Source: [Clostridium] symbiosum (GTDB taxonomy: Bacteria; Bacillota; Clostridia; Lachnospirales; Lachnospiraceae). From it: a DNA stretch of 64,000 bases. The notes beneath the pieces are model-generated. The model had not been told where the DNA came from. It worked only from the letters and a program-made list of their open reading frames with translations, and did no database searches. The stretch is from assembly GCA_036419695.1 (NCBI GenBank), contig CP143946.1, positions 248,001 to 312,000 on the forward strand, written 5' to 3'. Every line of letters starts with the position of its first letter. The stretch's first letter is position 1. The position numbers and the translations under genes are program-made. Shown piece by piece: positions 34,629-43,710 of this stretch.

Positions 34629-35936
34629 ATGGAGAGTACAAAAGGGAAAGATAATTCAGCGGTTCTGAAATTTCTCCTTTTTTCAGGAATCGGGGCGTTC
34701 ATGTTTTTTGTCAATGTAAGAATAGGCGGTGTGTCGGTGATACCGATTCAGCATATCATTAACCTGATTAAGAAGCTGTGCGGGCCTGTCATACCGTATT
34801 TTACACTGGTCATGGTCATGGCCGGCGGAATCATGCCGATTATGAACGGAAGCTATAAGAAATCAATGTTCAATTTTGTATTTACAATTATCAAACTGCT
34901 TGGTACAGTGATTGGATTTATGGCGGTTTTCAATGTAGGGCCGGCGGAGGTTATGCGTGCCGACATGATCCCGTTTTTATATAACAGTGTAGTTATACCG
35001 ATCGCCCTGATGATTCCGGTGACCGGAATCGCCTATGTATTGCTTCTGAATTTCGGACTGGTAGAATTTATCAGCGCATTCATGCAGCCAATCATGAGAA
35101 AAATATGGAAAACGCCGGGGGAGAGCGCCATTGATGCGGTTGTATCATTCTCAGGCGGTTACGCCCTGGCGGTGCTTTTGACAAACGATCTGTACAAAAA
35201 AGGCGTGTACAGCGCAAAAGAGAGTGTGATTATAGCTACCGGATTTTCAACGGTATCCATCTCATTCCTGATCGTGATTGCAAATACTCTTGGTTTTATG
35301 GAGCACTGGACCCTGTATTTCTTTGCCTGCTTTTTTGTAACATTCCTTGTGACCGCTCTTACGGCCCGTATTTATCCGATATCAAAGATTCCGAACGAGT
35401 ATTACGGGAAAAAGGCGGAAAGTACAATGGATTACAGCGAACCGCTTCTGAAACGCGCCTATCATGCGGGCGTGAAACAGGCCCGGGAGGCAAAACCATT
35501 ATCCTACTATCTGAAAGATTACTATATGGGAGACGCTATCAAGATGTCTTCTTCCGTTACGGCCAGTATCCTGGTAATCGGCCTGCTCGGCATGCTGATC
35601 GCGGAATATACGCCTCTCTTTGATGTAGTCGGATATCTTTTTTACCCGGTAACGTGGCTTCTGCACCTGCCGGAACCGATGCTGGCCGCAAAGGCGGCAG
35701 CCATCGAGATTGCGGAGATGTTCCTGCCGTCCATGCTTGTGGTGGAGAGCGCAATGGTGACGAAGTTTACGATTGCAGTGACGAGTGTATCGGCCATTTT
35801 GTTTTTTTCGGCCTCCATTCCCTGTCTGCTGTCTACGGATATTCCGATTAAGATGAAGGATATCTTCCTGATTTGGTTTGAGAGGACGGTTCTGTCACTG
35901 ATTATGGCTGCGGCCATCGGTTTTATTTTCTTCTGA
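34629..35936 (+). CDS. YjiH family membrane protein (nucleoside-recognition/gate domain)
   Basis: The 435-residue protein has about ten membrane helices and fits the YjiH family, which contains the nucleoside-recognition (gate) domain related to SpmA/SpmB and FeoB-type gates. Recognisable parts are FSGIGAFMFFVNVRIGG at the start, VVSFSGGYALAVLLTNDLY in the middle, and EIAEMFLPSMLV near the end. The transported substrate is unknown for the family. It begins 12 bp after the nitrilase gene with a GGGGGAAAG ribosome site, so it may carry the nitrilase substrate or product. Confidence 0.82.
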   Translation: MESTKGKDNSAVLKFLLFSGIGAFMFFVNVRIGGVSVIPIQHIINLIKKLCGPVIPYFTLVMVMAGGIMPIMNGSYKKSMFNFVFTIIKLLGTVIGFMAVFNVGPAEVMRADMIPFLYNSVVIPIALMIPVTGIAYVLLLNFGLVEFISAFMQPIMRKIWKTPGESAIDAVVSFSGGYALAVLLTNDLYKKGVYSAKESVIIATGFSTVSISFLIVIANTLGFMEHWTLYFFACFFVTFLVTALTARIYPISKIPNEYYGKKAESTMDYSEPLLKRAYHAGVKQAREAKPLSYYLKDYYMGDAIKMSSSVTASILVIGLLGMLIAEYTPLFDVVGYLFYPVTWLLHLPEPMLAAKAAAIEIAEMFLPSMLVVESAMVTKFTIAVTSVSAILFFSASIPCLLSTDIPIKMKDIFLIWFERTVLSLIMAAAIGFIFF

Positions 35937-35949
35937 GGCGGCAGATAAG

Positions 35950-36891
35950 ATGAAGAAGGAAAATGTATCATATTTTCAGGGTGTTGTTCTGGTGCTTCTG
36001 TCTGCACTGATGTTCGGGGTTACGCCGGTCATAGGGAAGCTCAGTTATGAAAATGGATGTAACCCGGTCATGCTGGCATTTTTAAGAAGTTTTTTTACCA
36101 TCCCGTTTCTTGCAATGATTATGAAAATGCGGAATATCTCTTTTGCCATCAGCAGGAAAGAGGCTGTGTCGGCCGCCGTGGCGGGGGTGTTCGGAACCAC
36201 CCTCACGGCGCTGACGCTCTATCTGTCCTACACTTACATCCCGGTCGGGACGGCAACGACGCTCCACTTTCTCTATCCCGCCTTTGTCATGGCGGCAAGT
36301 ATCATTTTCTTCCGGGAGCGGATGACGGGATACAAGGCGGTTTCCCTCCTCCTGTCTCTCTGCGGCGTGGTAACGTTTGCCGGAAAAGGAGGAGCGGGCA
36401 CGGGGATTGTTCTTGCCCTGGTTTCAGCCGTGTCCTATGCATTTTATACGGTATATCTGGACAGGAGCGTCCTGAAACAAATGGACAGCCTGAAAGTGAA
36501 TTTTTACACTTCTCTGTTCATGTCGGCGGCGATGTTTGCCGCGGGTATCGTGAGCGGGCAGTTCACCCTCGGCCTGACACCAGCCGGATGGCTGTGCAGC
36601 CTGGCGGTGTCCATCCTCGCCTCCGTAATCGGAGTGACCTGTTTTCAGGCCGGAGTAAGGCGGATCGGAGCGGTCAGCACCGGGATGTACAGCCTGCTGG
36701 AACCGGTCAGCAGCCTGGCGGCAGGGGCCTTGTTTCTGGGAGAGCGGGTGCCCCCGGCCAGTATACTGGGGTGCTGTTTTATCCTGGCATCCCTGACCAT
36801 CTACGGGCGGTACTGTACCGGGACGGTCAATGGCGGGAGAGGACGGAACGAAAAAGGGATTTCCGTAAAGAATGCGTTTCAAAGGCCGTAG
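35950..36891 (+). CDS. EamA/DMT family transporter
   Basis: The 313-residue protein has ten predicted helices in two EamA repeats (about 10-145 and 150-290), the standard fold of drug/metabolite exporters. The end-of-repeat signatures are recognisable: FLYPAFVMAASIIFFRERMT in the first and LLEPVSSLAAGALFLGERVP in the second. It starts 13 bp after the YjiH gene, completing the operon with the nitrilase. An exporter after an amidase and an importer-like protein suggests removal of a reaction product. A short GGCCG-TAG-CGGC hairpin with a TTTT tail over its stop may end the transcript. Confidence 0.9.
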   Translation: MKKENVSYFQGVVLVLLSALMFGVTPVIGKLSYENGCNPVMLAFLRSFFTIPFLAMIMKMRNISFAISRKEAVSAAVAGVFGTTLTALTLYLSYTYIPVGTATTLHFLYPAFVMAASIIFFRERMTGYKAVSLLLSLCGVVTFAGKGGAGTGIVLALVSAVSYAFYTVYLDRSVLKQMDSLKVNFYTSLFMSAAMFAAGIVSGQFTLGLTPAGWLCSLAVSILASVIGVTCFQAGVRRIGAVSTGMYSLLEPVSSLAAGALFLGERVPPASILGCCFILASLTIYGRYCTGTVNGGRGRNEKGISVKNAFQRP

Positions 36892-37021
36892 CGGCTTTTG
36901 GGACGCATTCTGCGATCCGGGTGACATTTATTGTCTCTTGCCAAGCCGCGGCGCGGGCAGTATAATTAGGGGCAAAATGCATTAAGGACAAAACCGGTTG
37001 AAAACGGAGGAGCGTAAAAAA

Positions 37022-38053
37022 ATGAATAACAGAGACAGACGGGGAAGGCGTGAGGAAGACCTGAATCGATCAGGCCGGTTTAACACAACATGGCTGCTGG
37101 CCGGAATTCTTGCCGTTCTTTTGGCTGCGGCCGCTGTAATCTATATGAATCAAACCAGCCGTACGGCTGATCCGACAAATGGAGCGGGAAGTGAGCACAG
37201 CGGGAACCTGAACGGTGGAGAACCGGGGAATGGGGATGCGGGAGTGACCGGGTCAGCGCCTTCGCTGCCCTCGGGTTCCGGGGAAAACGGTACGGAAACA
37301 GAGGCTGAAACGGAACCAGTAACAGAACCGGTAACGGAACCAGAAACCGAGGAAACGACGGAGGCCGCTCCGGTGCAGCTTGAGAGCTTAAGCGGACTGG
37401 CGCCGGGGACAATTCTTGAGCCGGAGCAGATTAATTTCGACGATCTCAGCCGGTATTTCATGAGCTGGAAGATCGAGGAGGGCGACAACCTGTATGACAG
37501 GATTAACGGGAGATCCTACCGCTCCAATAATCACGTTCCGCTTAGTTCTCTGCGCTATCTGAAGATGCCCCACTATAATTTCAAGGGTCAGATTCAGGTG
37601 GGGGAGATGATTGTCAACAAGGATATCCAGGAGGATGTCTTCAGTATCTTTACGGAGCTGTTTCAGGCGAAGTACCAGATCCAGTCCATGTATCTGGTAG
37701 ACAATTACTGGACCGGAGATGCCGAGACGTCTGATTCGGCCTCCATTGATGAGAACAATACGTCGGCCTTCTGCTACAGGGAGATTTCCGGAGGAGGCAA
37801 TTTGTCCAACCACGCCTACGGCCGGGCGATCGACCTGAATCCGCAGCAGAACCCGTATGTTTCCTACTCATCCGGGACGCCGAGATGGTCGCATTCCAAT
37901 GCAAACGATTATATAGCCAGGGATACGGGGCTGCCCCATGTGATTACCCATGAGGATTTGGCCTACAAGCTGTTTACAAAGCGTGGTTTCCGCTGGGGCG
38001 GAGACTGGAATACGCCGAAGGACTACCAGCATTTTGACAAGAATAACAAGTAA
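37022..38053 (+). CDS. Membrane-anchored M15 family peptidase (DD-carboxypeptidase-like)
   Basis: The 343-residue protein starts at ATG 37022 after GGAGGAG; an in-frame TTG eight codons earlier lies before that site. A charged N-terminus is followed by a single membrane anchor (about 22-42) and a low-complexity Gly/Thr/Glu/Pro linker (50-118, with TEPVTEP repeats). The extracellular domain carries metal ligands His264 and Asp271 in SNHAYGRAID, and His337 in DYQHFDK, as in VanY/M15-type carboxypeptidases. It probably trims peptidoglycan stem peptides. It appears to be monocistronic. Confidence 0.88.
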   Translation: MNNRDRRGRREEDLNRSGRFNTTWLLAGILAVLLAAAAVIYMNQTSRTADPTNGAGSEHSGNLNGGEPGNGDAGVTGSAPSLPSGSGENGTETEAETEPVTEPVTEPETEETTEAAPVQLESLSGLAPGTILEPEQINFDDLSRYFMSWKIEEGDNLYDRINGRSYRSNNHVPLSSLRYLKMPHYNFKGQIQVGEMIVNKDIQEDVFSIFTELFQAKYQIQSMYLVDNYWTGDAETSDSASIDENNTSAFCYREISGGGNLSNHAYGRAIDLNPQQNPYVSYSSGTPRWSHSNANDYIARDTGLPHVITHEDLAYKLFTKRGFRWGGDWNTPKDYQHFDKNNK

Positions 38054-38135
38054 CTTAAAAAGGGCATCAGGGCATTCACAGTCAAATGCAGCCCGCCGGG
38101 CTGTGATATTCTGTGTATACAGGAGGTGCTTATAA

Positions 38136-39044
38136 ATGCATGCATGGGAACAGATACAACTGACAATCGAATTTATTGAAGAACATCTGGGAGAGGAGAT
38201 CAGTATCAGGGAGCTGGCGGATCTTGCCTGCCTGTCACCGTTTTATTATCAGAGGCTGTTTGGCCGCCTGGTAAAAAAGCCGGTGGCCGAATATATCAGG
38301 CTGAGGAGGATGGCAAAGGCCATGGATGCCCTTCTTCAGAAAGACAGACGCATTCTGGATATTGCAGTGGAACTGGGATTTTCCTCACACGAACATTTTA
38401 CACGGACCTTTAAATCCACCTTTGGCATGACACCCGAGGAGTACAGGAGTAATCCCGGTCCGCTCAACCGGATGACCAAACCGGAGCTGATGCTCAAATA
38501 TACCCTGGTCGATGAGGGGGTTCCGCTGATTACGGATGGAATTGTCCTGGAAATCGACCGGAGACAGGTGAAAGAGCCGGTGGTCTACACCGGACTGGAG
38601 AAAAAAATGCCTGTCCGGTTTATGTACGGCCTGGGAACAGAGTCCGGAGTGGATCCGCTGGACACATTATGGAGAGACTTCCATGACGGGAAAGCGGCAG
38701 CGGGCGGAATGTTCAGTGAGGAGGAACTGGGCGTCGCTTACCCATGTGACGAAAAAGATTTTTTCCTCTATTTTGCAGGGGCCAGGGCAAGTACGGATAT
38801 GACTTCTTCCGGCTATAAAGAGTGGGAACTGCCGAAGGGAGAGTATATTGTCTGCGCCTTTGAGGCAGAAAACTTTGAAGCTCTTGTCATGGATGTTCTG
38901 TACAAGGCGGAACAATATCTGTATAATGTGTGGCTCCCACGCCATAATCTAACGACGGAACCGTTCTGTGCGGAACGGTATGCCAGCCACAGCCCGGAGA
39001 CCAAAAAAATGGAAGTGTGGCTGAAGGCGGTAAAACAGGATTAA
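38136..39044 (+). CDS. AraC family regulator with GyrI-like effector domain
   Basis: The 302-residue protein has the order opposite to classical AraC: an N-terminal double helix-turn-helix (about 1-105; ISIRELADLACLSPFYYQRL, and ILDIAVELGFSSHEHFTRTF) and a C-terminal GyrI/SOUL-like effector-binding domain (about 140-300), as in Rob-like and SoxS-plus-GyrI proteins. The VPLITDGIVLEIDRR and EWELPKGEYIVCAFEAE segments match that domain. CAGGAGGTGC precedes the ATG. No target is obvious: its neighbours are a peptidase and a DNA-repair-type pair. A terminator follows. Confidence 0.9.
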   Translation: MHAWEQIQLTIEFIEEHLGEEISIRELADLACLSPFYYQRLFGRLVKKPVAEYIRLRRMAKAMDALLQKDRRILDIAVELGFSSHEHFTRTFKSTFGMTPEEYRSNPGPLNRMTKPELMLKYTLVDEGVPLITDGIVLEIDRRQVKEPVVYTGLEKKMPVRFMYGLGTESGVDPLDTLWRDFHDGKAAAGGMFSEEELGVAYPCDEKDFFLYFAGARASTDMTSSGYKEWELPKGEYIVCAFEAENFEALVMDVLYKAEQYLYNVWLPRHNLTTEPFCAERYASHSPETKKMEVWLKAVKQD

Positions 39045-39066
39045 ATAGAACGTTTGCCAGGCAACT

Positions 39067-39116
39067 AAAAAATGGAGAGGACTGCTCCGGTAAAGAGCGG
39101 TCCCCTCCATTTTTTA
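39067..39116. terminator. Strong bidirectional terminator
   Basis: AAAAAATGGAGAGGACTGCTC pairs with GAGCGGTCCCCTCCATTTTTT with one bulge, giving A- and T-runs on both sides. (Arms are given in positions 39067-39087 and 39096-39116.) It separates the AraC gene from the convergent SbcC-like gene. Confidence 0.9.
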
Positions 39117-39175
39117 AGATCTCCGGTCAGGGAGTTCCCTTTCCCGGAGATAGATTATAATTTCAAAAGAAAAAA

Positions 39176-41050
39176 TTATATCTGAATCAGATTATGTTCC
39201 ACTCCCGCTTCCTTCAGAATCCGTGCTTCCCTCTTATGGCAGGTGAAGATAATAATCTGTCCGTCGTAGGCCCGGGACAGCCAGGTCAGGGCGGTGCGCA
39301 GCCTGTCGTCATCGTAGAGTACGAAGCTGTCGTCAAAGACGAGGGGCATTCTGTCGTCCCCATTCTGGATAAACTTGGCGGCAGCCAGCCGGAGCGCCAG
39401 ATAAATCTGGTCTGCGGTTCCGCTGCTGACCTGTTCCAGGGGAATCAGCTTTTTCTTTGTATTCAGGAATGCGTTCAGGTTTTCGTCAATACTGATGCTG
39501 GTATAGATTCCGCCGGTGATTTCACTGATAAGCTCCGAAGTGGTCTTATTCAAATAGAGTCCGAAGGAATCGCGGATGGACATGGAAAGCTCCTGCATCG
39601 TTTCCTGGGCCAGATCGATTGCGGCGATGTCCTGGCGCAGCCTGTCGTTCTCCGTGATTATCCTTTTAAGAGCGGCTGCCCGGTCTTTGCAGTCGGTCAG
39701 GTGCTCCAGCTTCTTCTCCAGTTCCCACTGGATGCGCTGCTGCTGTTCAATGACCTCGCTGCAGTTATTCTGCTGTTCGCGCAGGGCGGAAATTTTTTCG
39801 GTCTGCAGCTTCAGGGTCTCTTCCGATTTCTTCATCATCTGGCAGAGCCTTGTAAACTCGGAAAGGCGGGTGCGTAACGCCTCCATGGCCTCGGCCGTGA
39901 TGGAACTGTCACCCAGGTGGCGCTTGAAAATCTCCGACAGGGTGGCCGTGCAGAGTTTGGCCTCCTTGATATGGCGCTTTCTGCGGAACAGCGTGAACAG
40001 GCCTCCTGCAAGTGAGAGTACCGCGCCGGCTCCCAGGGCCAGACCGGCAGTATAAGGATCGACGCCGGCCGGCAGGACCGGCAGCAGGGTATTATACGGA
40101 TAAAAATACCAGTATAGGAAGTATACAGAGCCTATGGCCAGTGCTGCGGCTAAAACACAGAGCAGGACTGGAAGCGTTTTCCCGGATTTGCTCTCGGCAA
40201 CTTCCTTTGATTCCGTGTAATAGCTGTAAATCTCCTCCGCATTATTCAGATAGGTGGCGATGGAGGCCTCATCCGAGAACTCATAATCGTCCAGCATCTG
40301 GCGTCCGCGGAGAACCTTATCGGCCAGTTCATCCTTTTCATGCTGGTTTAATTCGATCTCCTCCTTGACGGAATCACGCTTTTTCACATATTCCTGCATC
40401 TGATTTTCGTATTCGGGGGAGGAAATTTCTTTTTCAATGTTCCTTATCTCGCTTAAGAGCATCGTGTAGGTTCTGGCGGCCTCCGGGCTCAACTGGGTTT
40501 CCAGCTGTTTCTTCTGCCCCTTTAAATAGGAGGTTGCCTTTGTGATATTCAGAGCCATATTGCCGGAGGTGTTCATGTTGGCAATATAGTTTTTAAGTTC
40601 GGAAATCATTCCGTCCTCGGTGGCGCTTTTGAGCTGGCTGATGCTGATGGTGTTATTGTAGGCCGTCTCGCTTAAGCCTCCCAGCAGCTCGTCCATAAAG
40701 GCCCTGGTCGGTTCCACCTCTTTGCCCAGGGTTTCGTTGATAATGATAAACTCTTTTTTATTCTTCTGAAAACTCCGTTCAATGCGGTAAATGATGCCGT
40801 CGGATTCCAGGCGGAGCTGGCCCTCATAGGTGCCGCTGTTCTCCCATGGTTCATATTTGCTGTAAATGTCCGTCCTTGCGGCTCTGCCTCTCTGGCGCTC
40901 AATGCCGAAGAGCATTCCGCGGATAAAGGTGTGTATCGTGGACTTGCCGGCTTCATTTTTGCCATAGACGATATTGAGGCCATCCTCAAAGGAGACAGAC
41001 GTATTATGAAATTTACCAAATCCGCTTATGTATAAATCCAGAAAACGCAC
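39176..41050 (-). CDS. YhaN/SbcC-like AAA ATPase with membrane hairpin
   Basis: The 624-residue protein begins at a GTG (41050), 8 bp after AAAGGAG; an in-frame ATG 13 codons upstream contains that site and is rejected. N-terminal Walker A GKNEAGKST is at 30-38. Long coiled-coil arms (about 200-280 and 390-480) flank two hydrophobic helices at about 295-365 with a short turn, so the arms may be anchored to the membrane. The ABC-type signature SSGTADQ and Walker B LVFDDSF are near the C-terminus. It fits YhaN-type SbcC relatives. It starts 4 bp after the phosphoesterase stop, forming an SbcDC-like pair for DNA end processing. Confidence 0.85.
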   Translation of the reverse strand: MRFLDLYISGFGKFHNTSVSFEDGLNIVYGKNEAGKSTIHTFIRGMLFGIERQRGRAARTDIYSKYEPWENSGTYEGQLRLESDGIIYRIERSFQKNKKEFIIINETLGKEVEPTRAFMDELLGGLSETAYNNTISISQLKSATEDGMISELKNYIANMNTSGNMALNITKATSYLKGQKKQLETQLSPEAARTYTMLLSEIRNIEKEISSPEYENQMQEYVKKRDSVKEEIELNQHEKDELADKVLRGRQMLDDYEFSDEASIATYLNNAEEIYSYYTESKEVAESKSGKTLPVLLCVLAAALAIGSVYFLYWYFYPYNTLLPVLPAGVDPYTAGLALGAGAVLSLAGGLFTLFRRKRHIKEAKLCTATLSEIFKRHLGDSSITAEAMEALRTRLSEFTRLCQMMKKSEETLKLQTEKISALREQQNNCSEVIEQQQRIQWELEKKLEHLTDCKDRAAALKRIITENDRLRQDIAAIDLAQETMQELSMSIRDSFGLYLNKTTSELISEITGGIYTSISIDENLNAFLNTKKKLIPLEQVSSGTADQIYLALRLAAAKFIQNGDDRMPLVFDDSFVLYDDDRLRTALTWLSRAYDGQIIIFTCHKREARILKEAGVEHNLIQI

Positions 41051-41054
41051 GTTG

Positions 41055-42125
41055 TCAACTCCTTTCATCGGTGGTGAGAAGAAGGGCATGGATTCCGTAA
41101 AACAGCGCCTTTTTTTCTACCGGGCTCATATCCGGCTTCTGAAGCGCACGGATGTAAAAACCTATCATATCGCTGGGATGCTCTGCAAACAGCGCACTGA
41201 AATCATATTCGGGTTCCGACTCGTCCAGAATGTCAGATATTTTGTAGCGCAGCAGCAGGGAATCCAGATCAAAGGTAATGTCGGGATCCCTCATGCCGCG
41301 CACGCGGAAACGGTAAATATTGTCCGTGCCGCGCTTGTCGATCTCGTGGGACATTTTAAGACAGAGTTCGGTGTTGGTGGTGGCCGGGGTTACATTGACA
41401 ATCAGAGGGATGTAGCGCAGCTTGGCCATCGGGATGAATTCCAGTTTCGTAACCTGGAGACTGGAAGGATTGATTTCTCCGTAATAAATGCCGTGGACTC
41501 CCGTCTCCGTCTTGTCTAATGGTTCGGGAGACCCGCAGTAGGCCATCTTCCGGTCGATCAGGACTTCCGGTTTATGGATATGGCCCAGGGCGATATAGGA
41601 AAAACCGGAATCGGCCAGGGCGGCCCTGTCTATCGGAGTATGGTTTAAATCGCCGCCATGTCCGACCAGGATATGGATCCTTCCGTCATGGGGGGCGTAG
41701 GCCTGATTCAGCTTAGCCTCCGTAATCTCGGCGGTGTGGTAGCTGAAACCGGTCACCTCGGTGTTAATGTCGCGGAAATAATAGCTTGTCAGTTCCTCAC
41801 TGTCGATAAATGTTACATTGGGGCACCAGGAAAAGCTCAGTACGGCGGAGCTGTTTCGAATCCTGTCATGATTTCCTGCGATAATAATGACCCGGACGCC
41901 GGGGATGGTGGAGAAGAGGTAATTGACCTCCTTCAGATCCTTCTGCAGCGGCTGTCGGTGAAACAAATCTCCTGCAATGAACAGGAAATCGGCCCCCACT
42001 TTTCTCGTCTTTTCGATAATCGCAGAAAAGGTGTCCCTGATATCGCGGGCACGCTCCCTGCTCCAGGATTTGTCACTGTCCGGGGACATGCCCCAGTGTA
42101 CATCGCCGGTATGAATGAATTTCAC
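41055..42125 (-). CDS. YhaO/SbcD-like metallophosphoesterase
   Basis: The 356-residue protein has the calcineurin-like phosphoesterase metal motifs of Mre11/SbcD: GDVHWG (Asp8, His10), GDLFHR (52-57), GNHDR (84-88), and a late GHxH-type motif in VGHGGD and ALGHIHKPEV. A GTG start at 42125 is preferred, with AAAGGGG about 6 bp before it; an in-frame TTG seven codons earlier is the alternative. It is co-transcribed with the YhaN-like ATPase and probably forms its nuclease subunit. Confidence 0.9.
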   Translation of the reverse strand: MKFIHTGDVHWGMSPDSDKSWSRERARDIRDTFSAIIEKTRKVGADFLFIAGDLFHRQPLQKDLKEVNYLFSTIPGVRVIIIAGNHDRIRNSSAVLSFSWCPNVTFIDSEELTSYYFRDINTEVTGFSYHTAEITEAKLNQAYAPHDGRIHILVGHGGDLNHTPIDRAALADSGFSYIALGHIHKPEVLIDRKMAYCGSPEPLDKTETGVHGIYYGEINPSSLQVTKLEFIPMAKLRYIPLIVNVTPATTNTELCLKMSHEIDKRGTDNIYRFRVRGMRDPDITFDLDSLLLRYKISDILDESEPEYDFSALFAEHPSDMIGFYIRALQKPDMSPVEKKALFYGIHALLLTTDERS

Positions 42126-42223
42126 GTTATTCCCCTTTCCTTTCAAGTACTTTGCATGTAACGCTTATGGTAACCCAATACCAGAGAGAGCTGCCGCAAA
42201 GGTTATTTGCGGCAGCTCCATCG

Positions 42224-43615
42224 TTAAAGATCGCAGTTGTTAACCGTTCTTGGGAATGGAATAATGTCACGGATGTTGGAGATGCCGGTCAGGTACATAA
42301 CGCAGCGCTCAAATCCGAGGCCGAAACCGGAATGTCTTGTGGAGCCGTATTTTCTCAGATCCAGATAGAATCCGTAATCTTCTTTCTTGAGGCCCAGTTC
42401 TTCCATTCTGGCTACCAGTTTATCGTAATCGTCTTCCCTCTGGCTTCCGCCGATGATCTCGCCGATTCCCGGTACGAGGCAGTCCATGGCGGCTACCGTC
42501 TTGTTGTCCTCGTTCATCTTCATATAGAAGGCCTTGATCTCCTTCGGATAATCTGTGACGAATACCGGTTTCTGGTAAATCTTCTCTGTCAGGTAACGCT
42601 CGTGCTCGGTCTGTAAATCGCAGCCCCAGAACACCTTGTAGTCAAATTCATCATTGTGCTCTTCCAGAATCTTTACTGCCTCGGTATAGGTTACATGTCC
42701 GAATTCAGAATTCAGCACATGGTTCAGTCTGTCAAGCAGCCCCTTATCGATGAACTGGTTGAAGAAGTTCATCTCCTCCGGCGCATGTTCCAGCACGTAG
42801 CGGATCACATATTTTAACATGCTCTCGGCCAGGGCCATATTGTCATTCAGGTCGGCAAATGCCATCTCCGGCTCGATCATCCAGAATTCCGCAGCATGGC
42901 GGGTCGTGTTGGAGTTCTCGGCACGGAAAGTAGGGCCGAAGGTGTATACGTTGCGGAATGCCATTGCATATGTCTCGGCATTCAACTGACCGCTTACAGT
43001 CAGGTTGGTCGGTTTATTGAAGAAGTCCTGGGAGAAATCAACGGCTCCCTCCGGTGTCTTCGGGATATCGTTCAGATCAAGGGTGGTTACCTGGAACATC
43101 TCACCGGCTCCCTCACAGTCGCTTCCCGTGATAAGTGGAGTGTGGACATAGACGAAGTCGCGGTCCTGGAAGTACTGATGGATCGCATAGGCAGCCAGCG
43201 AGCGCACGCGGAACACGGCCTGGAAGGTATTGGTTCTGGGGCGCAGATGGGAGATACTTCTTAAATATTCAAGCGTATGGCGTTTCTTCTGAAGCGGATA
43301 GTCCGATGCAGACTGGCCTTCCACAAGGATTTCCGTTGCCTGGATTTCAAATGGCTGTTTGGCCTCCGGTGTGGCAACCAGAGTACCTTTTACAATGATG
43401 GCAGCGCCGACATTCAGTTTGGAGATCTCAACAAAATTCTCCATTGTATCATGATAAACGACCTGAAGCGTCTCAAAGTAGCTTCCGTCACTTACTACGA
43501 TGAAACCAAAGGCCTTGGATCCCCTGACACTTCTGACCCAGCCTCCGATCTGGATTTCCTTGTCCAGATAAGACTCGCTTGAACGGTAGATTTCTCTTAC
43601 GGTTACTAAATTCAT
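42224..43615 (-). CDS. asnS: Asparaginyl-tRNA synthetase
   Basis: The 463-residue class IIb synthetase charges tRNA-Asn. It has an N-terminal OB-fold anticodon-binding domain (about 15-105, IQIGGWVRSVRGSKAFGFI), a linker, and the catalytic domain. Motif 2 includes FRAENSNTTRHAAEFWMIEP and motif 3 is GFGLGFERCVMYLTG. AsnS identity is favoured over AspS by the short length and the lack of the AspS insertion. AAGGAG precedes the ATG. No T-box leader is visible in the short gap upstream. A giant-hairpin locus begins about 95 bp upstream. Confidence 0.97.
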   Translation of the reverse strand: MNLVTVREIYRSSESYLDKEIQIGGWVRSVRGSKAFGFIVVSDGSYFETLQVVYHDTMENFVEISKLNVGAAIIVKGTLVATPEAKQPFEIQATEILVEGQSASDYPLQKKRHTLEYLRSISHLRPRTNTFQAVFRVRSLAAYAIHQYFQDRDFVYVHTPLITGSDCEGAGEMFQVTTLDLNDIPKTPEGAVDFSQDFFNKPTNLTVSGQLNAETYAMAFRNVYTFGPTFRAENSNTTRHAAEFWMIEPEMAFADLNDNMALAESMLKYVIRYVLEHAPEEMNFFNQFIDKGLLDRLNHVLNSEFGHVTYTEAVKILEEHNDEFDYKVFWGCDLQTEHERYLTEKIYQKPVFVTDYPKEIKAFYMKMNEDNKTVAAMDCLVPGIGEIIGGSQREDDYDKLVARMEELGLKKEDYGFYLDLRKYGSTRHSGFGLGFERCVMYLTGISNIRDIIPFPRTVNNCDL

Positions 43616-43710
43616 AATGTTACTCCTTCATTTATATAGCTTTTTGGCATTTTCGTATCAATGTTGTCATTATACTTTATTTCTGCAGTGGTTTCAAGGG
43701 GGTACTGTCT

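Noticed and set aside
43616..43710. T-box leader for asnS
   Set aside because: The gap is too short and has no T-box core sequence or terminator pair.
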